A stretch of DNA of 64,000 nucleotides, from positions 1 to 64,000 of the forward strand of contig JBBQCD010000005.1 in the NCBI GenBank assembly GCA_038318385.1. The letters are read 5' to 3'. This DNA comes from Schlegelella_A sp038318385 (lineage in GTDB: Bacteria > Pseudomonadota > Gammaproteobacteria > Burkholderiales > Burkholderiaceae_C). The stretch's first letter is position 1. Every line of letters begins with the position of its first letter. The translations under genes were made by a program, and so were the position numbers. Shown in pieces: positions 1 to 7,559 of the stretch. The notes below the pieces were generated by a model, which had not been told where the DNA came from, did not search any database, and saw nothing but the letters and a program-made list of their open reading frames with translations.

Positions 1-578
1 TTGCCGTTGCTGCCTTGTCCAGCTGCGACCTGGGCCTGACCGTAGAAACCACCCAGGTTCGGCGGCAGGAAGTAGCCGATCGAGTTGTTGGTACGGGCGA
101 TCGTGGTAGCGCCGCTGCCCAGCGAGCTGATCAGGTTCAGGCCTTGGCCCAGACCGTTCGCGCCGTTGACGTCGAAGAACACCGTGTTCCAGAACGACGG
201 ATCGTAGTCACGGCCCAGGCGCAGTTCGCCCATCGGGTTGATCAGGCTGACAGTCGAACGACGGTTGAAGAGTTGGCCGCTCGGCGTGTCGGTGTTGCTG
301 ACGCTGCCGCTGCCGCCGCCGGCGTAGCCGGTGGCGTTGTTCATGCCCGCTTCGAGCCAGAACCCGGCCTTCAGGCCGCCGCCCATGTCTTCGACGCCGC
401 GGAAGCCGAGGCGGTTGCTGTTCAGCTGGTTGCTGGCCAGATACTGCCCGTGGGCGGTCCCGTTCTTAATGTCGTTGGCGCTCAGATCGACCACGCCCCA
501 GATCGTGACGGACGATTGGGCCGAGGCTGCACCGGCAAATGCGCCGAGGACGGCGAGAGCGAGCAGAGATTTTTTCAT
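1..578 (-). CDS. Gram-negative porin, N-terminal part (runs off the left edge)
   Basis: The start codon is at 576-578, preceded by an AGGAG ribosome site. The first 20 residues are a signal peptide (MKKSLL start, AASA cleavage site), and the mature protein begins QSSVTIWGVVD, the opening of betaproteobacterial general porins (OmpC-like, porin_4 family). Family members form trimeric 16-stranded outer-membrane barrels that pass small hydrophilic solutes. About 192 residues are visible, including the conserved segments SNRLGFRGVEDMGGGLKAGFWLE and GRDYDPSF; full members have roughly 350-400 residues, so the C-terminal half lies outside the window. The substrate preference cannot be told from this part. 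Confidence 0.93.
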   Translation of the reverse strand, partial: MKKSLLALAVLGAFAGAASAQSSVTIWGVVDLSANDIKNGTAHGQYLASNQLNSNRLGFRGVEDMGGGLKAGFWLEAGMNNATGYAGGGSGSVSNTDTPSGQLFNRRSTVSLINPMGELRLGRDYDPSFWNTVFFDVNGANGLGQGLNLISSLGSGATTIARTNNSIGYFLPPNLGGFYGQAQVAAGQGSNG

Positions 579-839
579 TGCAACTATCTCCTAGGTTGAA
601 CAAGAGGTCCCGATCTCGAACACCCGCTTGGGCAGATCAGGCGCAACCCCCTCAGCGGAAGTTGTGCGTATTGCACCAGACGCGGACTGCCCTGCAAAGC
701 GCCACCGAGCAAAAAAAGGGTTTATGTTGTCTTGGCACAACGAGGTTTTTGCCTCTGAGAAGTCCCCTGTCCGAGGGCCTGACGCCCGGTCTCTGCACGC
801 ACCCCATTGCGATATTCTCGACGCAGGAGAATCCCCCGC
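579..839. other. Divergent intergenic region between the porin gene and coq7
   Basis: This region holds the promoters of two divergent genes. It contains a run of seven A (about 714-720) and a short inverted repeat, GTTGT-CTTGGC-ACAAC, near 726-741. I cannot identify a convincing -35/-10 pair for either gene. A GGAG Shine-Dalgarno sequence lies just before the coq7 start. Confidence 0.4.
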
Positions 840-1466
840 ATGAGTTCCGTCGACCGTCTGATCATCGCTGCCGACACGGCCCTGCGCGCATTGACCGGGG
901 CCGACCATGCAGCCCGGGCGCTGCCGCAGCCGGCGGCAGCCGCCGACCCGCTCGACCCCGATCAGAAGCGTCTGGCGGGAGCCCTGATGCGCGTGAACCA
1001 CGTCGGCGAAATCTGCGCGCAGGCGCTGTACAGCGCGCAGGCGCTGACGACCGCCAGCCCCGCTCTGCGCAACCAGTTCGAGAAGGCTGCGCGAGAGGAG
1101 ACCGATCACCTGGTCTGGACTCGCCAACGCCTGAAGGACCTCGATGCCCGTCCCAGCCTGCTCAACCCCCTCTGGTACGCCGGCTCGTTCGTCATAGGAC
1201 TGTTGGCGGGACGCGCAGGAGACGCCGTCAGCCTCGGGTTCGTCGTCGAGACCGAACGCCAGGTCGAGCAGCATCTCGAGAGCCACCTCGACCGTCTGCC
1301 GGCGGGCGATACGCAGTCACGCGCGGTGGTCGAGCAGATGAAGCGCGACGAGGCCCGTCATGGAGCGACGGCGCAGGATGCCGGTGCCGCGACCATGCCG
1401 ACGCCAGCGCGTTGGGCGATGCGCATGGCAGCCCGGGTGATGACGACGATCGCGCACAGGATCTGA
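840..1466 (+). CDS. coq7: 3-demethoxyubiquinol 3-hydroxylase (Coq7/UbiF-type di-iron enzyme)
   Basis: 208 residues, normal length for bacterial Coq7. The family hydroxylates demethoxyubiquinol in the penultimate step of ubiquinone synthesis, at the inner membrane, with a carboxylate-bridged di-iron centre. The iron ligands appear in two half-repeats: a Glu in NHVGEICAQ, EETDH, then a Glu in VETERQVEQH and the final EARH. A hydrophobic segment (YAGSFVIGLLAG) fits membrane association. The ATG at 840 follows GCAGGAGAATC, a good ribosome site, and is preferred to an upstream in-frame ATG at 807. It is monocistronic and diverges from the porin gene. Confidence 0.95.
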   Translation: MSSVDRLIIAADTALRALTGADHAARALPQPAAAADPLDPDQKRLAGALMRVNHVGEICAQALYSAQALTTASPALRNQFEKAAREETDHLVWTRQRLKDLDARPSLLNPLWYAGSFVIGLLAGRAGDAVSLGFVVETERQVEQHLESHLDRLPAGDTQSRAVVEQMKRDEARHGATAQDAGAATMPTPARWAMRMAARVMTTIAHRI

Positions 1467-1515
1467 CCTCGAGCTTCGCCTGGCGAAACTCGGCGGCCCT
1501 GAAGCTCCGGCCTCA

Positions 1516-1620
1516 CGAACGTCGACGCTGGTTTTCTCAAGCGGCGAACGTCGACGCTGGTCTTCTACGGCGGCGAACGTCGACGCTGGTCGTCTCAGGC
1601 CTCGCGAACGTCGACACTGG
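1516..1620. repeat. Tandem repeat, about 3.5 copies of a 29-bp unit
   Basis: The 16-base core CGAACGTCGACGCTGG occurs at 1516-1531, 1545-1560 and 1574-1589. A one-base variant (CGACACTGG end) is at 1605-1620. Spacing is 29, 29 and 31 bases. The last copy is inside the OsmC-like gene and encodes, on the minus strand, its final residues TSVDVRE. The other copies lie just past its stop codon. The array looks like local duplication of the 3' end of that gene. Confidence 0.85.
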
Positions 1621-2020
1621 TCGTGATCGCGGCCGTCTTGCCGAGCATGATGCTCGCCGAACAGTATTTCTCGTGCGACAACTGCACCGCCCGTTCGACC
1701 GCCGCGCGCGCGAGGCCGATGCCGGTGACGACGAAATTCATGTGGATCTTGGTGAACACCTTCGGATCCTCGAGCGCGCGTTCCGAGGTGATCTCGACGC
1801 GGCAAGCGCGCACATCGTGGCGACCGCGCTTGAGGATGAGCACCACGTCATAGGCGGTGCAGCCACCGGTGCCCGCCAGCACGGTCTCCATCGGACGCGG
1901 CGCGAGGTTCCTGCCGCCGCCATCCGCAGCCCCGTCCATCACGATGACGTGACCGCTCGCGGTCTCCGCGGCGAAAGCCATGCCGCTGCCCGGGAGCCAA
2001 TCAATAGTGCACTGCATCAT
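1595..2020 (-). CDS. OsmC/Ohr-family protein (peroxiredoxin-like)
   Basis: 141 residues. The OsmC/Ohr fold uses two cysteines to reduce organic hydroperoxides; here Cys54 (in GTGGCTAYDV) and Cys120 (in EKYCSAS) are in the expected places. The central motif APRPMETVLAGTGGC is that of the YhfA-like OsmC branch, whose substrate is less certain than that of Ohr. Two consecutive ATG codons (2018-2020 and 2015-2017) could start it. The stop codon lies inside the last unit of a 29-bp tandem repeat, so the C-terminus has been shaped by, or is the source of, that repeat. It converges on coq7. Confidence 0.88.
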   Translation of the reverse strand: MMQCTIDWLPGSGMAFAAETASGHVIVMDGAADGGGRNLAPRPMETVLAGTGGCTAYDVVLILKRGRHDVRACRVEITSERALEDPKVFTKIHMNFVVTGIGLARAAVERAVQLSHEKYCSASIMLGKTAAITTSVDVREA

Positions 2021-2120
2021 CCGACCCCGAATCCGCGCCTCCGGGGTGGCGACGCCGCAGCCCGATTGTGCCCGCTCCACCCGGCAGACACCGACCTCGC
2101 GGCCGACATCGCCGGTCATA

Positions 2121-2149
2121 TTGCAGCGCAACAAAAAAGGCTCTACACT
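2121..2149 (+). promoter_or_regulatory. Sigma-70 type promoter for a candidate small RNA
   Basis: TTGCAG at 2121-2126 and TACACT at 2144-2149 are separated by exactly 17 bases, one of the best -35/-10 matches in the window. Initiation would be near 2156. No protein-coding start follows before a strong terminator at 2241-2271. Confidence 0.6.
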
Positions 2150-2155
2150 GATCTT

Positions 2156-2271
2156 GTAGAGCGTTGCCGCGAACCGCTGCACACACCCGTTCTCCGGGCC
2201 TCGACCGATTGTCTCCTCCACCTCCTCCATTGGTGGATTCAGCCCAGGGCCGCAACGCCCTGGGCTTTTTT
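2156..2271 (+). ncRNA. Candidate small RNA (about 115 nt) with an anti-Shine-Dalgarno-like loop
   Basis: A good promoter (2121-2149) and a strong intrinsic terminator (2241-2271) bracket about 115 bases with no plausible open reading frame. Inside is a perfect 6-bp hairpin, TCCACC (2217-2222) and GGTGGA (2232-2237), presenting the loop TCCTCCATT. Pyrimidine-rich CCUCC loops complementary to ribosome binding sites are a known feature of some proteobacterial regulatory RNAs. I did not recognise 6S RNA, and the conserved 4.5S RNA core is absent. The alternative is an ilvA leader with an attenuator, but there is no leader peptide rich in branched-chain codons. Transcription has to be shown. Confidence 0.5.
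2241..2271 (+). terminator. Rho-independent terminator
   Basis: A 10-bp GC-rich stem (AGCCCAGGGC at 2241-2250, GCCCTGGGCT at 2257-2266) with a 6-base loop is followed directly by a run of T. It ends the candidate small RNA and insulates ilvA. Confidence 0.9.
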
Positions 2272-2349
2272 CTGCACCCGTCCCCGGCGCCGTCGCGACA
2301 TCACCCGCATATGATGCAGCGCCGCAAACACGCGGTTCTCGAAACACCC

Positions 2350-3921
2350 ATGGTCGCCCCGAAGCCTCGATCACCTGCCTCCTCGGCTGCGGCACGCCGC
2401 GGCCCGCTGCAGCTCGCCGACTACCTGCAGAAGATCCTCACGGCGCGGGTCTACGACGTCGCGATCGAATCCGCTCTCGAACCGGCACCCGCGCTGTCGG
2501 CGCGCATCGGCAACAGGGTGCTGCTCAAGCGCGAGGACACGCAGCCCGTCTTCAGCTTCAAGTTGCGAGGTGCGTACAACAAGATGGCCCACCTCGAAGC
2601 CGCCCAGCTCAGCCGCGGGGTAATCTGCGCCTCGGCCGGGAACCATGCGCAAGGGGTCGCGCTGGCCGCCAATCGACTCGGCTGCAAGGCGGTCGTGGTG
2701 ATGCCGGTGACCACCCCCAGCGTGAAGATCGATGCCGTGCGTGCACTCGGCGGTGAAGTCGTCCTGCACGGCGACAGCTACTCCGACGCCTACGTGCATG
2801 CCTCCGCCCTGCAGTCCGAGCAGGGCCTGACCTTCGTCCACCCCTTCGACGATCCGGACGTCATCGCCGGCCAGGGAACCATCGCGATGGAGATCCTGCG
2901 CCAGCATCAGGAGCCGATCGACGCGATCTTCGTGGCCATCGGGGGCGGCGGGCTGATCTCGGGGATCGGCGCTTACATCAAGGCCGTACGACCGGAGATC
3001 AAGGTCATCGGCGTGCAGATGAACGACTCCGACGCGATGCTGCAGTCCGTTCGCGCCGGCCGGCGCGTGCAGCTCGAAGACGTCGGGCTCTTCTCCGACG
3101 GCACGGCCGTCAAGCTGGTGGGCGAGGAGACGTTCCGGCTCGCTCGCCAGGTGGTCGACGACTTCGTCGTTGTCGACACCGATGCCGCCTGCGCTGCCAT
3201 CAAGGACGTGTTCCAGGACACTCGCAGCATCCTCGAGCCGGCCGGGGCTCTCGGCGTGGCGGCCATCAAGCAGTACGCGGCCCAGCACGGCACGCACGGC
3301 AAGACCTATGTCGCCATCACCTGCGGCGCCAACATGAACTTCGACCGGCTGCGCTTCGTCGCCGAGCGGGCGGAAGTCGGAGAGGAGCGCGAGGCCCTCT
3401 ACGCGGTCACCATCCCCGAAGAACGCGGCAGCTTCCGTCGTTTCTGCGAACTGCTCGGGCCCCGCGCGGTCACCGAGTTCAACTACCGGATCGCCGACGC
3501 CCACATCGCCCATGTCTTCGTCGGCATCGCCACGATCGACCGCGGCGAGTCGCGCACCATCGCCGCAGCCTTCGTTCGACACGGCTTCCCGACGCTCGAC
3601 CTGACCGACGACGAGCTCGCCAAGCAGCACGTGCGCCACATGGTTGGCGGTCGCAGCTCGCTGGCCGAGAACGAGCGCCTCTACCGCTTCATCTTTCCCG
3701 AGCGCCCGGGCGCTCTGATGCGCTTCCTGTCGAGCATGCCGGCAGGCTGGAACATCAGCCTGTTCCACTATCGTAACCAGGGGGCCGACTACGGTCGCAT
3801 CCTGGTCGGGATCCAGGTGCCGAGCGCCGACCAGGCAACATTCGGCGAGTTCCTGCACGGCCTGGACTACCCCTGCCAGGACGAGACCGACAATCCCGTC
3901 TACCGCCTCTTTCTCGGCTGA
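2350..3921 (+). CDS. ilvA: Biosynthetic threonine ammonia-lyase (threonine dehydratase)
   Basis: 523 residues from this start. The enzyme deaminates L-threonine to 2-oxobutanoate with PLP, the first committed step of isoleucine synthesis. The PLP-binding lysine is Lys71 in FSFKLRGAYN; SAGNHAQG and the phosphate-binding GGGGLISG follow. The C-terminal 180 residues hold the two ACT-like regulatory subdomains that give isoleucine feedback inhibition and are absent from the catabolic enzyme. In-frame ATGs also exist at 2311 and 2314, but a TATGAT -10-like sequence overlaps them (2310-2315), so I favour 2350. No strong ribosome site precedes any of the three. Confidence 0.95.
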   Translation: MVAPKPRSPASSAAARRGPLQLADYLQKILTARVYDVAIESALEPAPALSARIGNRVLLKREDTQPVFSFKLRGAYNKMAHLEAAQLSRGVICASAGNHAQGVALAANRLGCKAVVVMPVTTPSVKIDAVRALGGEVVLHGDSYSDAYVHASALQSEQGLTFVHPFDDPDVIAGQGTIAMEILRQHQEPIDAIFVAIGGGGLISGIGAYIKAVRPEIKVIGVQMNDSDAMLQSVRAGRRVQLEDVGLFSDGTAVKLVGEETFRLARQVVDDFVVVDTDAACAAIKDVFQDTRSILEPAGALGVAAIKQYAAQHGTHGKTYVAITCGANMNFDRLRFVAERAEVGEEREALYAVTIPEERGSFRRFCELLGPRAVTEFNYRIADAHIAHVFVGIATIDRGESRTIAAAFVRHGFPTLDLTDDELAKQHVRHMVGGRSSLAENERLYRFIFPERPGALMRFLSSMPAGWNISLFHYRNQGADYGRILVGIQVPSADQATFGEFLHGLDYPCQDETDNPVYRLFLG

Positions 3922-3934
3922 CTGCCGTCACGCG

Positions 3935-4990
3935 ATGCAAATCGAACGACCGCTGATCGCTTCCGTCGCCAATCCGATGCTGGAGGCAGCGCTGTGGCAA
4001 AAGCTCAAGCGTCGCAGCGACACCACCGGCAGCCTCGGCGAGCTCGAACCGCTGGCAGTCCAGCTCGGCCTCATGCAGAACTCGCTGAAGCCTGCCTTCG
4101 AGGCGCCGCAGATCATGATCTTCGCCGCCGACCATGGCCTTGCGGTCGACGGCGTCGGCGCATCCGAACGCCATTCGACGACCGAGGTCGTCCATCATCT
4201 GCTGACATCGCAGATGCCACTGGCGGTGTTCGCGCGGATCCAGGGGCTCGCCCTGTCGGTCGTCGACTGCGGCGTCGCCGAAGCAATCCCGCCGCATGCC
4301 CGGCTGCTCGCCCGCAAGATCGCCCATGGCACCCGCAACGCCCGGGGCGGCCCGGCCATGTCACACGACCAGGTACTCGCCGCGGTGCGTGCCGGGATGG
4401 AACTGGCTGAAACCCTGCCGGGCAATGTCCGCGCGTGCGCCGGCGTCGGAGTCGGCTCCCACGCCAGCGCCGCGCTGGTGCTGTCCCGGCTGAGCGGGGC
4501 CGAGCTTGCCGACCTGGTCGAGCCGCCAGACAACGCTCCTGTCGAGGACTTCCAGCATCTGCTCGCGGTCCTGCACAGTTCGCAGACGCGCCACAAGGAT
4601 GCGATCGATCCACTGGTCGTGCTCGCCGCGTTCGGCGGCTTCGAGATGGCCATGATGGTCGGCCTGATGCTCGGCGCGGCCGCTCGACGCCACCTGATCC
4701 TCGTCGACGGCATGCCCGCCTGCGCCGCCCTCATGGTGGCCTCGCGCATCGCCCCGGCGGTCACCGACTACTGCATCCACTGCCGCAGCCATGGCCACCC
4801 CGGCCTCGACCAGACGCTGGCGCTCTTCAACACCAGCGCCCTGCTAGAGCTGGGTATCGACAGCACCGACGGGACGGGATCGGCTCTGGCGTGGCCGTTG
4901 GTGCGCAGCGCCGCGGCGCTGCTGACCGAGGTCGCCGACGGCGAGGAACCGGGTCCCACGCACCCTGGCGCCCTCGACAGCCGCCACTGA
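3935..4990 (+). CDS. Divergent CobT-like nicotinate-nucleotide phosphoribosyltransferase
   Basis: 351 residues, the usual CobT length. CobT transfers phosphoribose from nicotinate mononucleotide to dimethylbenzimidazole to make the lower ligand of cobalamin. Conserved CobT features include FAADHGLA (63-70), AAFGGFEMAMM (about 231-241) and the C-terminal LLELGIDSTDGTGSALAWPL. Two signature spots differ. The catalytic Glu of the usual GEGTGAALA motif is Asp312 (STDGTG), and the usual GEMGIGNTT loop reads AGVGVGSHAS (169-178), without its Glu. No other corrinoid gene is near. It starts 13 bases after ilvA and may be co-transcribed with it. It may use another base or nucleotide, or be a less active CobT. 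Confidence 0.8.
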   Translation: MQIERPLIASVANPMLEAALWQKLKRRSDTTGSLGELEPLAVQLGLMQNSLKPAFEAPQIMIFAADHGLAVDGVGASERHSTTEVVHHLLTSQMPLAVFARIQGLALSVVDCGVAEAIPPHARLLARKIAHGTRNARGGPAMSHDQVLAAVRAGMELAETLPGNVRACAGVGVGSHASAALVLSRLSGAELADLVEPPDNAPVEDFQHLLAVLHSSQTRHKDAIDPLVVLAAFGGFEMAMMVGLMLGAAARRHLILVDGMPACAALMVASRIAPAVTDYCIHCRSHGHPGLDQTLALFNTSALLELGIDSTDGTGSALAWPLVRSAAALLTEVADGEEPGPTHPGALDSRH

Positions 4991-5014
4991 GCGACAGCCC
5001 CCGCGCCGGCGGCG

Positions 5015-5620
5015 CTATTGCGTCAGGCCACCGCCCTGCTGCAAGCTGCCGCTCGGCGGCGGCGCCATGGCGGGTGCGATCCCCGCGGGCGTGGCCACCG
5101 GCGGCGCGATCGGTAGCGGCGGCGGCGGGATCTGCACGGCAGAGGGTGCTCCCGGCGGCGGCAGCGTCCCGGTGGCCGGCGCTGCCAGCGGCGGAATTTC
5201 CAGCAGCACGGTCTGGCCGCCCCCGGGCGAGCCGATCGATGCCGTGCGCAGGCTCACCGCCCGCAGGACGAGGTCGGCATCGACATGGGCACCGACGGCA
5301 AAGGCCCGCGCCGGCTTGCCATCGACCGCGATGAGGGCGAGGCCACCATGGCCGGGACCCTCGGTACGGCTGTTGTGGCGCGGCGCCATGACGCCGAGCA
5401 GTCGAAAGCGCGACGCTTCCTGGGGGGCCGGGGCAGCCGCGCTCGCCTCGGCCGGTCGCGCGCCGAGGAGGCGCGTGAGATCGGTGCGAGCGGCGGCTCC
5501 CGCGCCGGCGATCGCGTGCACCGGCACATCTGCCGGGTGAACGGCCAGGCGCAGCCCCCAGAAGACGGCGGTGGCCGTAACCAGGGCCCAGATCACGAAT
5601 GCCGACAGGCGCGAAAGCAT
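5015..5620 (-). CDS. gspC: Type II secretion inner-membrane protein GspC
   Basis: 201 residues. GspC links the inner-membrane platform to the secretin. It shows a short cytoplasmic N-terminus, one membrane helix (about residues 5-22), an HR domain (FRLLGVMAPR...GLALIAVDGKPARAFAVG...LRAVS), and a long Pro/Ala/Gly-rich tail. There is no PDZ or coiled-coil domain, so it is shorter than enterobacterial GspC (about 270 residues). It is the only gene of the locus on the minus strand and diverges from gspG. Confidence 0.85.
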   Translation of the reverse strand: MLSRLSAFVIWALVTATAVFWGLRLAVHPADVPVHAIAGAGAAARTDLTRLLGARPAEASAAAPAPQEASRFRLLGVMAPRHNSRTEGPGHGGLALIAVDGKPARAFAVGAHVDADLVLRAVSLRTASIGSPGGGQTVLLEIPPLAAPATGTLPPPGAPSAVQIPPPPLPIAPPVATPAGIAPAMAPPPSGSLQQGGGLTQ

Positions 5621-5680
5621 CCGGCGATTATCATTCACCGCCCTTCCCCAGAGCCGGCCGTTTGCCGGCACAAATTCGCC

Positions 5681-6118
5681 ATGCAGCCGTCGTCGAAACC
5701 CGAACTGCGCCGCGCCCGCGGCTTCACGCTGATCGAGCTGATGGTCGTGCTGGTGATCATCGGCGTGCTGGCGGCGCTGATCGTCCCGAACGTCCTTGAC
5801 CGGGCCGACGACGCCCGCGTCACCGCCGCCCGCACCGACGTCAACAACCTGATGCAGGCGGTCAAGCTCTACAAGCTCGACAACCAGCGCTACCCGACCT
5901 CCGAGCAGGGCCTGCAATCGCTCGTCGCCAAGCCGACCGTCGGCCCCATTCCGCCGAACTGGAAGCCCTACCTCGACAAGCTGCCGAACGATCCCTGGGG
6001 CCACTCCTACCAGTTCGCCAATCCCGGCCTCAAGGGCGAGATCGACGTCTACAGCTTCGGCGCCGATGGCGTGATCGGTGGCGAAGGCAAGAATGCCGAG
6101 ATCGGTTCCTGGCAATAG
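5681..6118 (+). CDS. gspG: Type II secretion major pseudopilin GspG
   Basis: 145 residues. It is the main subunit of the periplasmic pseudopilus. The prepilin leader ends at RRARG, followed by FTLIELMVVLVIIGVLAALIVP with the Glu at mature position +5, the class III signal cut and N-methylated by the prepilin peptidase (no such gene in the window). The C-terminus carries the calcium-loop region PNDPWGHSYQ...DVYSFGADG typical of GspG. It starts the plus-strand gsp operon. A small hairpin (GCCGG/CCGGC) lies in the 60-base gap to divergent gspC. Confidence 0.95.
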   Translation: MQPSSKPELRRARGFTLIELMVVLVIIGVLAALIVPNVLDRADDARVTAARTDVNNLMQAVKLYKLDNQRYPTSEQGLQSLVAKPTVGPIPPNWKPYLDKLPNDPWGHSYQFANPGLKGEIDVYSFGADGVIGGEGKNAEIGSWQ

Positions 6119-6572
6119 CGGCCCCCGCGGGGCGCGCGGATTCACGCTGATCGAGTTGATGATCGTGGTGGTGCTGATCGCCGTGGCGAGTTCAGTGGCC
6201 AGCCTGGCGTTGCGCGACCCCGCCTCGACGATGCTCGAGCGCGAAGGTGCCCGCCTTGCGGCGCTGCTCGAGGCGGCCCGGGCCGAGGCGCGTGCTTCCG
6301 GCCTGCCGGCCTACTGGGAGCCGCGATCTGCGGACGTGCCCGGATTCCGTTTCGTCGGCCTGCCACCGTCCGAGGAACTGCCGACGCGCTGGCTCGAGAG
6401 CGGCGTATCGGCCGAAGTCGTCGGTGCCCGGGCGGTGACCCTCGGCCCCGAACCGCTGATTCCCGCGCAGAGCATCGTGCTGCGGCTGCGCGAGCAGCGC
6501 CTGACGCTGTCGACCGACGGCCTCGGGCCGTTCGTCGTCTCCGGAGAAGCGGGATCGACACCCCGAGAATGA
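6093..6572 (+). CDS. gspH: Type II secretion minor pseudopilin GspH
   Basis: 159 residues from the ATG at 6093; a GTG at 6078 is also possible. It has the prepilin motif GARGFTLIELMIVVVLIAVASSV near the N-terminus and a weakly conserved GspH-type C-terminal beta domain. The gene overlaps the end of gspG by 26 bases, indicating translational coupling. GspH is one of the minor pseudopilins of the T2SS pseudopilus. Confidence 0.87.
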   Translation: MPRSVPGNSGPRGARGFTLIELMIVVVLIAVASSVASLALRDPASTMLEREGARLAALLEAARAEARASGLPAYWEPRSADVPGFRFVGLPPSEELPTRWLESGVSAEVVGARAVTLGPEPLIPAQSIVLRLREQRLTLSTDGLGPFVVSGEAGSTPRE

Positions 6573-6928
6573 AGCCCGCCGCGCGGGGCTTCACCCTGAT
6601 CGAGGTCATGGTCGCCCTGGCGATCGTCGCGATCACGCTGGGTGCGGGCATCCGCGCCGCCGGCTCGCTCACCGGCAACACGCAGCGGCTGGCGGATCTG
6701 ACCGCAGCGCAGTGGTGCGCCGACAACCGCCTGACGGGGCTGAAGCTGGCCCATATCTACCCCGACGTGGGCGACGGCGCGTTCACCTGCGAACAGCTGG
6801 GACGGACCTACGCCGGGCGCCAGATCGTCCGGCCGACGCCGAACCCGAACTTCCGCCGGGTCGATGCGCAGGTTGCAGACGAAAACGGCAACCCGATCGT
6901 GACCCTCTCCACCATCCTCGGCCGATGA
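6569..6928 (+). CDS. gspI: Type II secretion minor pseudopilin GspI
   Basis: 119 residues, normal for GspI. The leader is only seven residues (MKPAARG) before FTLIEVMVALAIVAITLGAG. GspI nucleates the pseudopilus tip with GspJ and GspK. The mid-protein ADNRLTGLKL resembles the conserved GspI segment A.N.l..l.l. It overlaps gspH by four bases (ATGA). Confidence 0.92.
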   Translation: MKPAARGFTLIEVMVALAIVAITLGAGIRAAGSLTGNTQRLADLTAAQWCADNRLTGLKLAHIYPDVGDGAFTCEQLGRTYAGRQIVRPTPNPNFRRVDAQVADENGNPIVTLSTILGR

Positions 6929-7557
6929 AACGCGCGGCCCTCGGCTTCACCCTGATCGAGGTCCTGGTTGCGATGACCGTGATGGCGGTCATGGCGATGA
7001 TGGCCTGGCAGGGGGTCGACGGCATCGTCCGCGCCCGCGACGCCAGCCAGGGCCGGCTCGAGCAGACGCTGCGCCTGGACAGCGTGGTCGCGCAATGGGA
7101 GCAGGACCTGGCCTCGATCCAGGAGTCGACCGCGGTCCCGGGACTGCTCTGCGACGGCTCGACGGTGCGCCTGACGCGACGGGCCGAAGGCGGCCTGCAG
7201 GTCGTGGCCTGGGCCCTGCGGCCCGGCGCCACCGACTTCATCTGGTGGCGCTGGGCCAGCCCGGCCGTCACCACCGTCGGCGAGCTGCAGGAACAGTGGT
7301 TGCGCACCCAGCAACTGCAGGGCGGCGAGACCGGCCAGCTGCGCACGCTCACAGGGCTCAGCAGCTGGCAGGTCTATTTTTTCCAGGGCAACGCCTGGAG
7401 CAACTGCCAGTCGACCGGGAACCTCGCGGCAGTCGCCGCGGGGGCGAGCGCCCCACCTCGCCAGGCCTTGCCGTCGGGCGTGCGGATCGTGCTGGCGTTC
7501 GCGCCCGGCAGCGGCCAGAGCGGCAGCCTCGTTCGCGACTCCCTGCTCGGGCCTTGA
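6925..7557 (+). CDS. gspJ: Type II secretion minor pseudopilin GspJ
   Basis: 210 residues. The prepilin motif LGFTLIEVLVAMTVMAVMAMMAWQG is at residues 6-30, and the following helix and Q-rich segment (EQTLRLDSVVAQWEQDL) match GspJ. GspJ forms the tip complex with GspI and GspK. Its ATG at 6925 overlaps the gspI stop (ATGA). Confidence 0.9.
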   Translation: MKRAALGFTLIEVLVAMTVMAVMAMMAWQGVDGIVRARDASQGRLEQTLRLDSVVAQWEQDLASIQESTAVPGLLCDGSTVRLTRRAEGGLQVVAWALRPGATDFIWWRWASPAVTTVGELQEQWLRTQQLQGGETGQLRTLTGLSSWQVYFFQGNAWSNCQSTGNLAAVAAGASAPPRQALPSGVRIVLAFAPGSGQSGSLVRDSLLGP

Positions 7558-7559
7558 CC

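Noticed and set aside
2156..2271. Identity of the small RNA candidate as 4.5S or 6S RNA
   Set aside because: The conserved 4.5S core (GGAAGCAGCC-type) is absent, and I could not fold the long bulged hairpin expected for 6S RNA.
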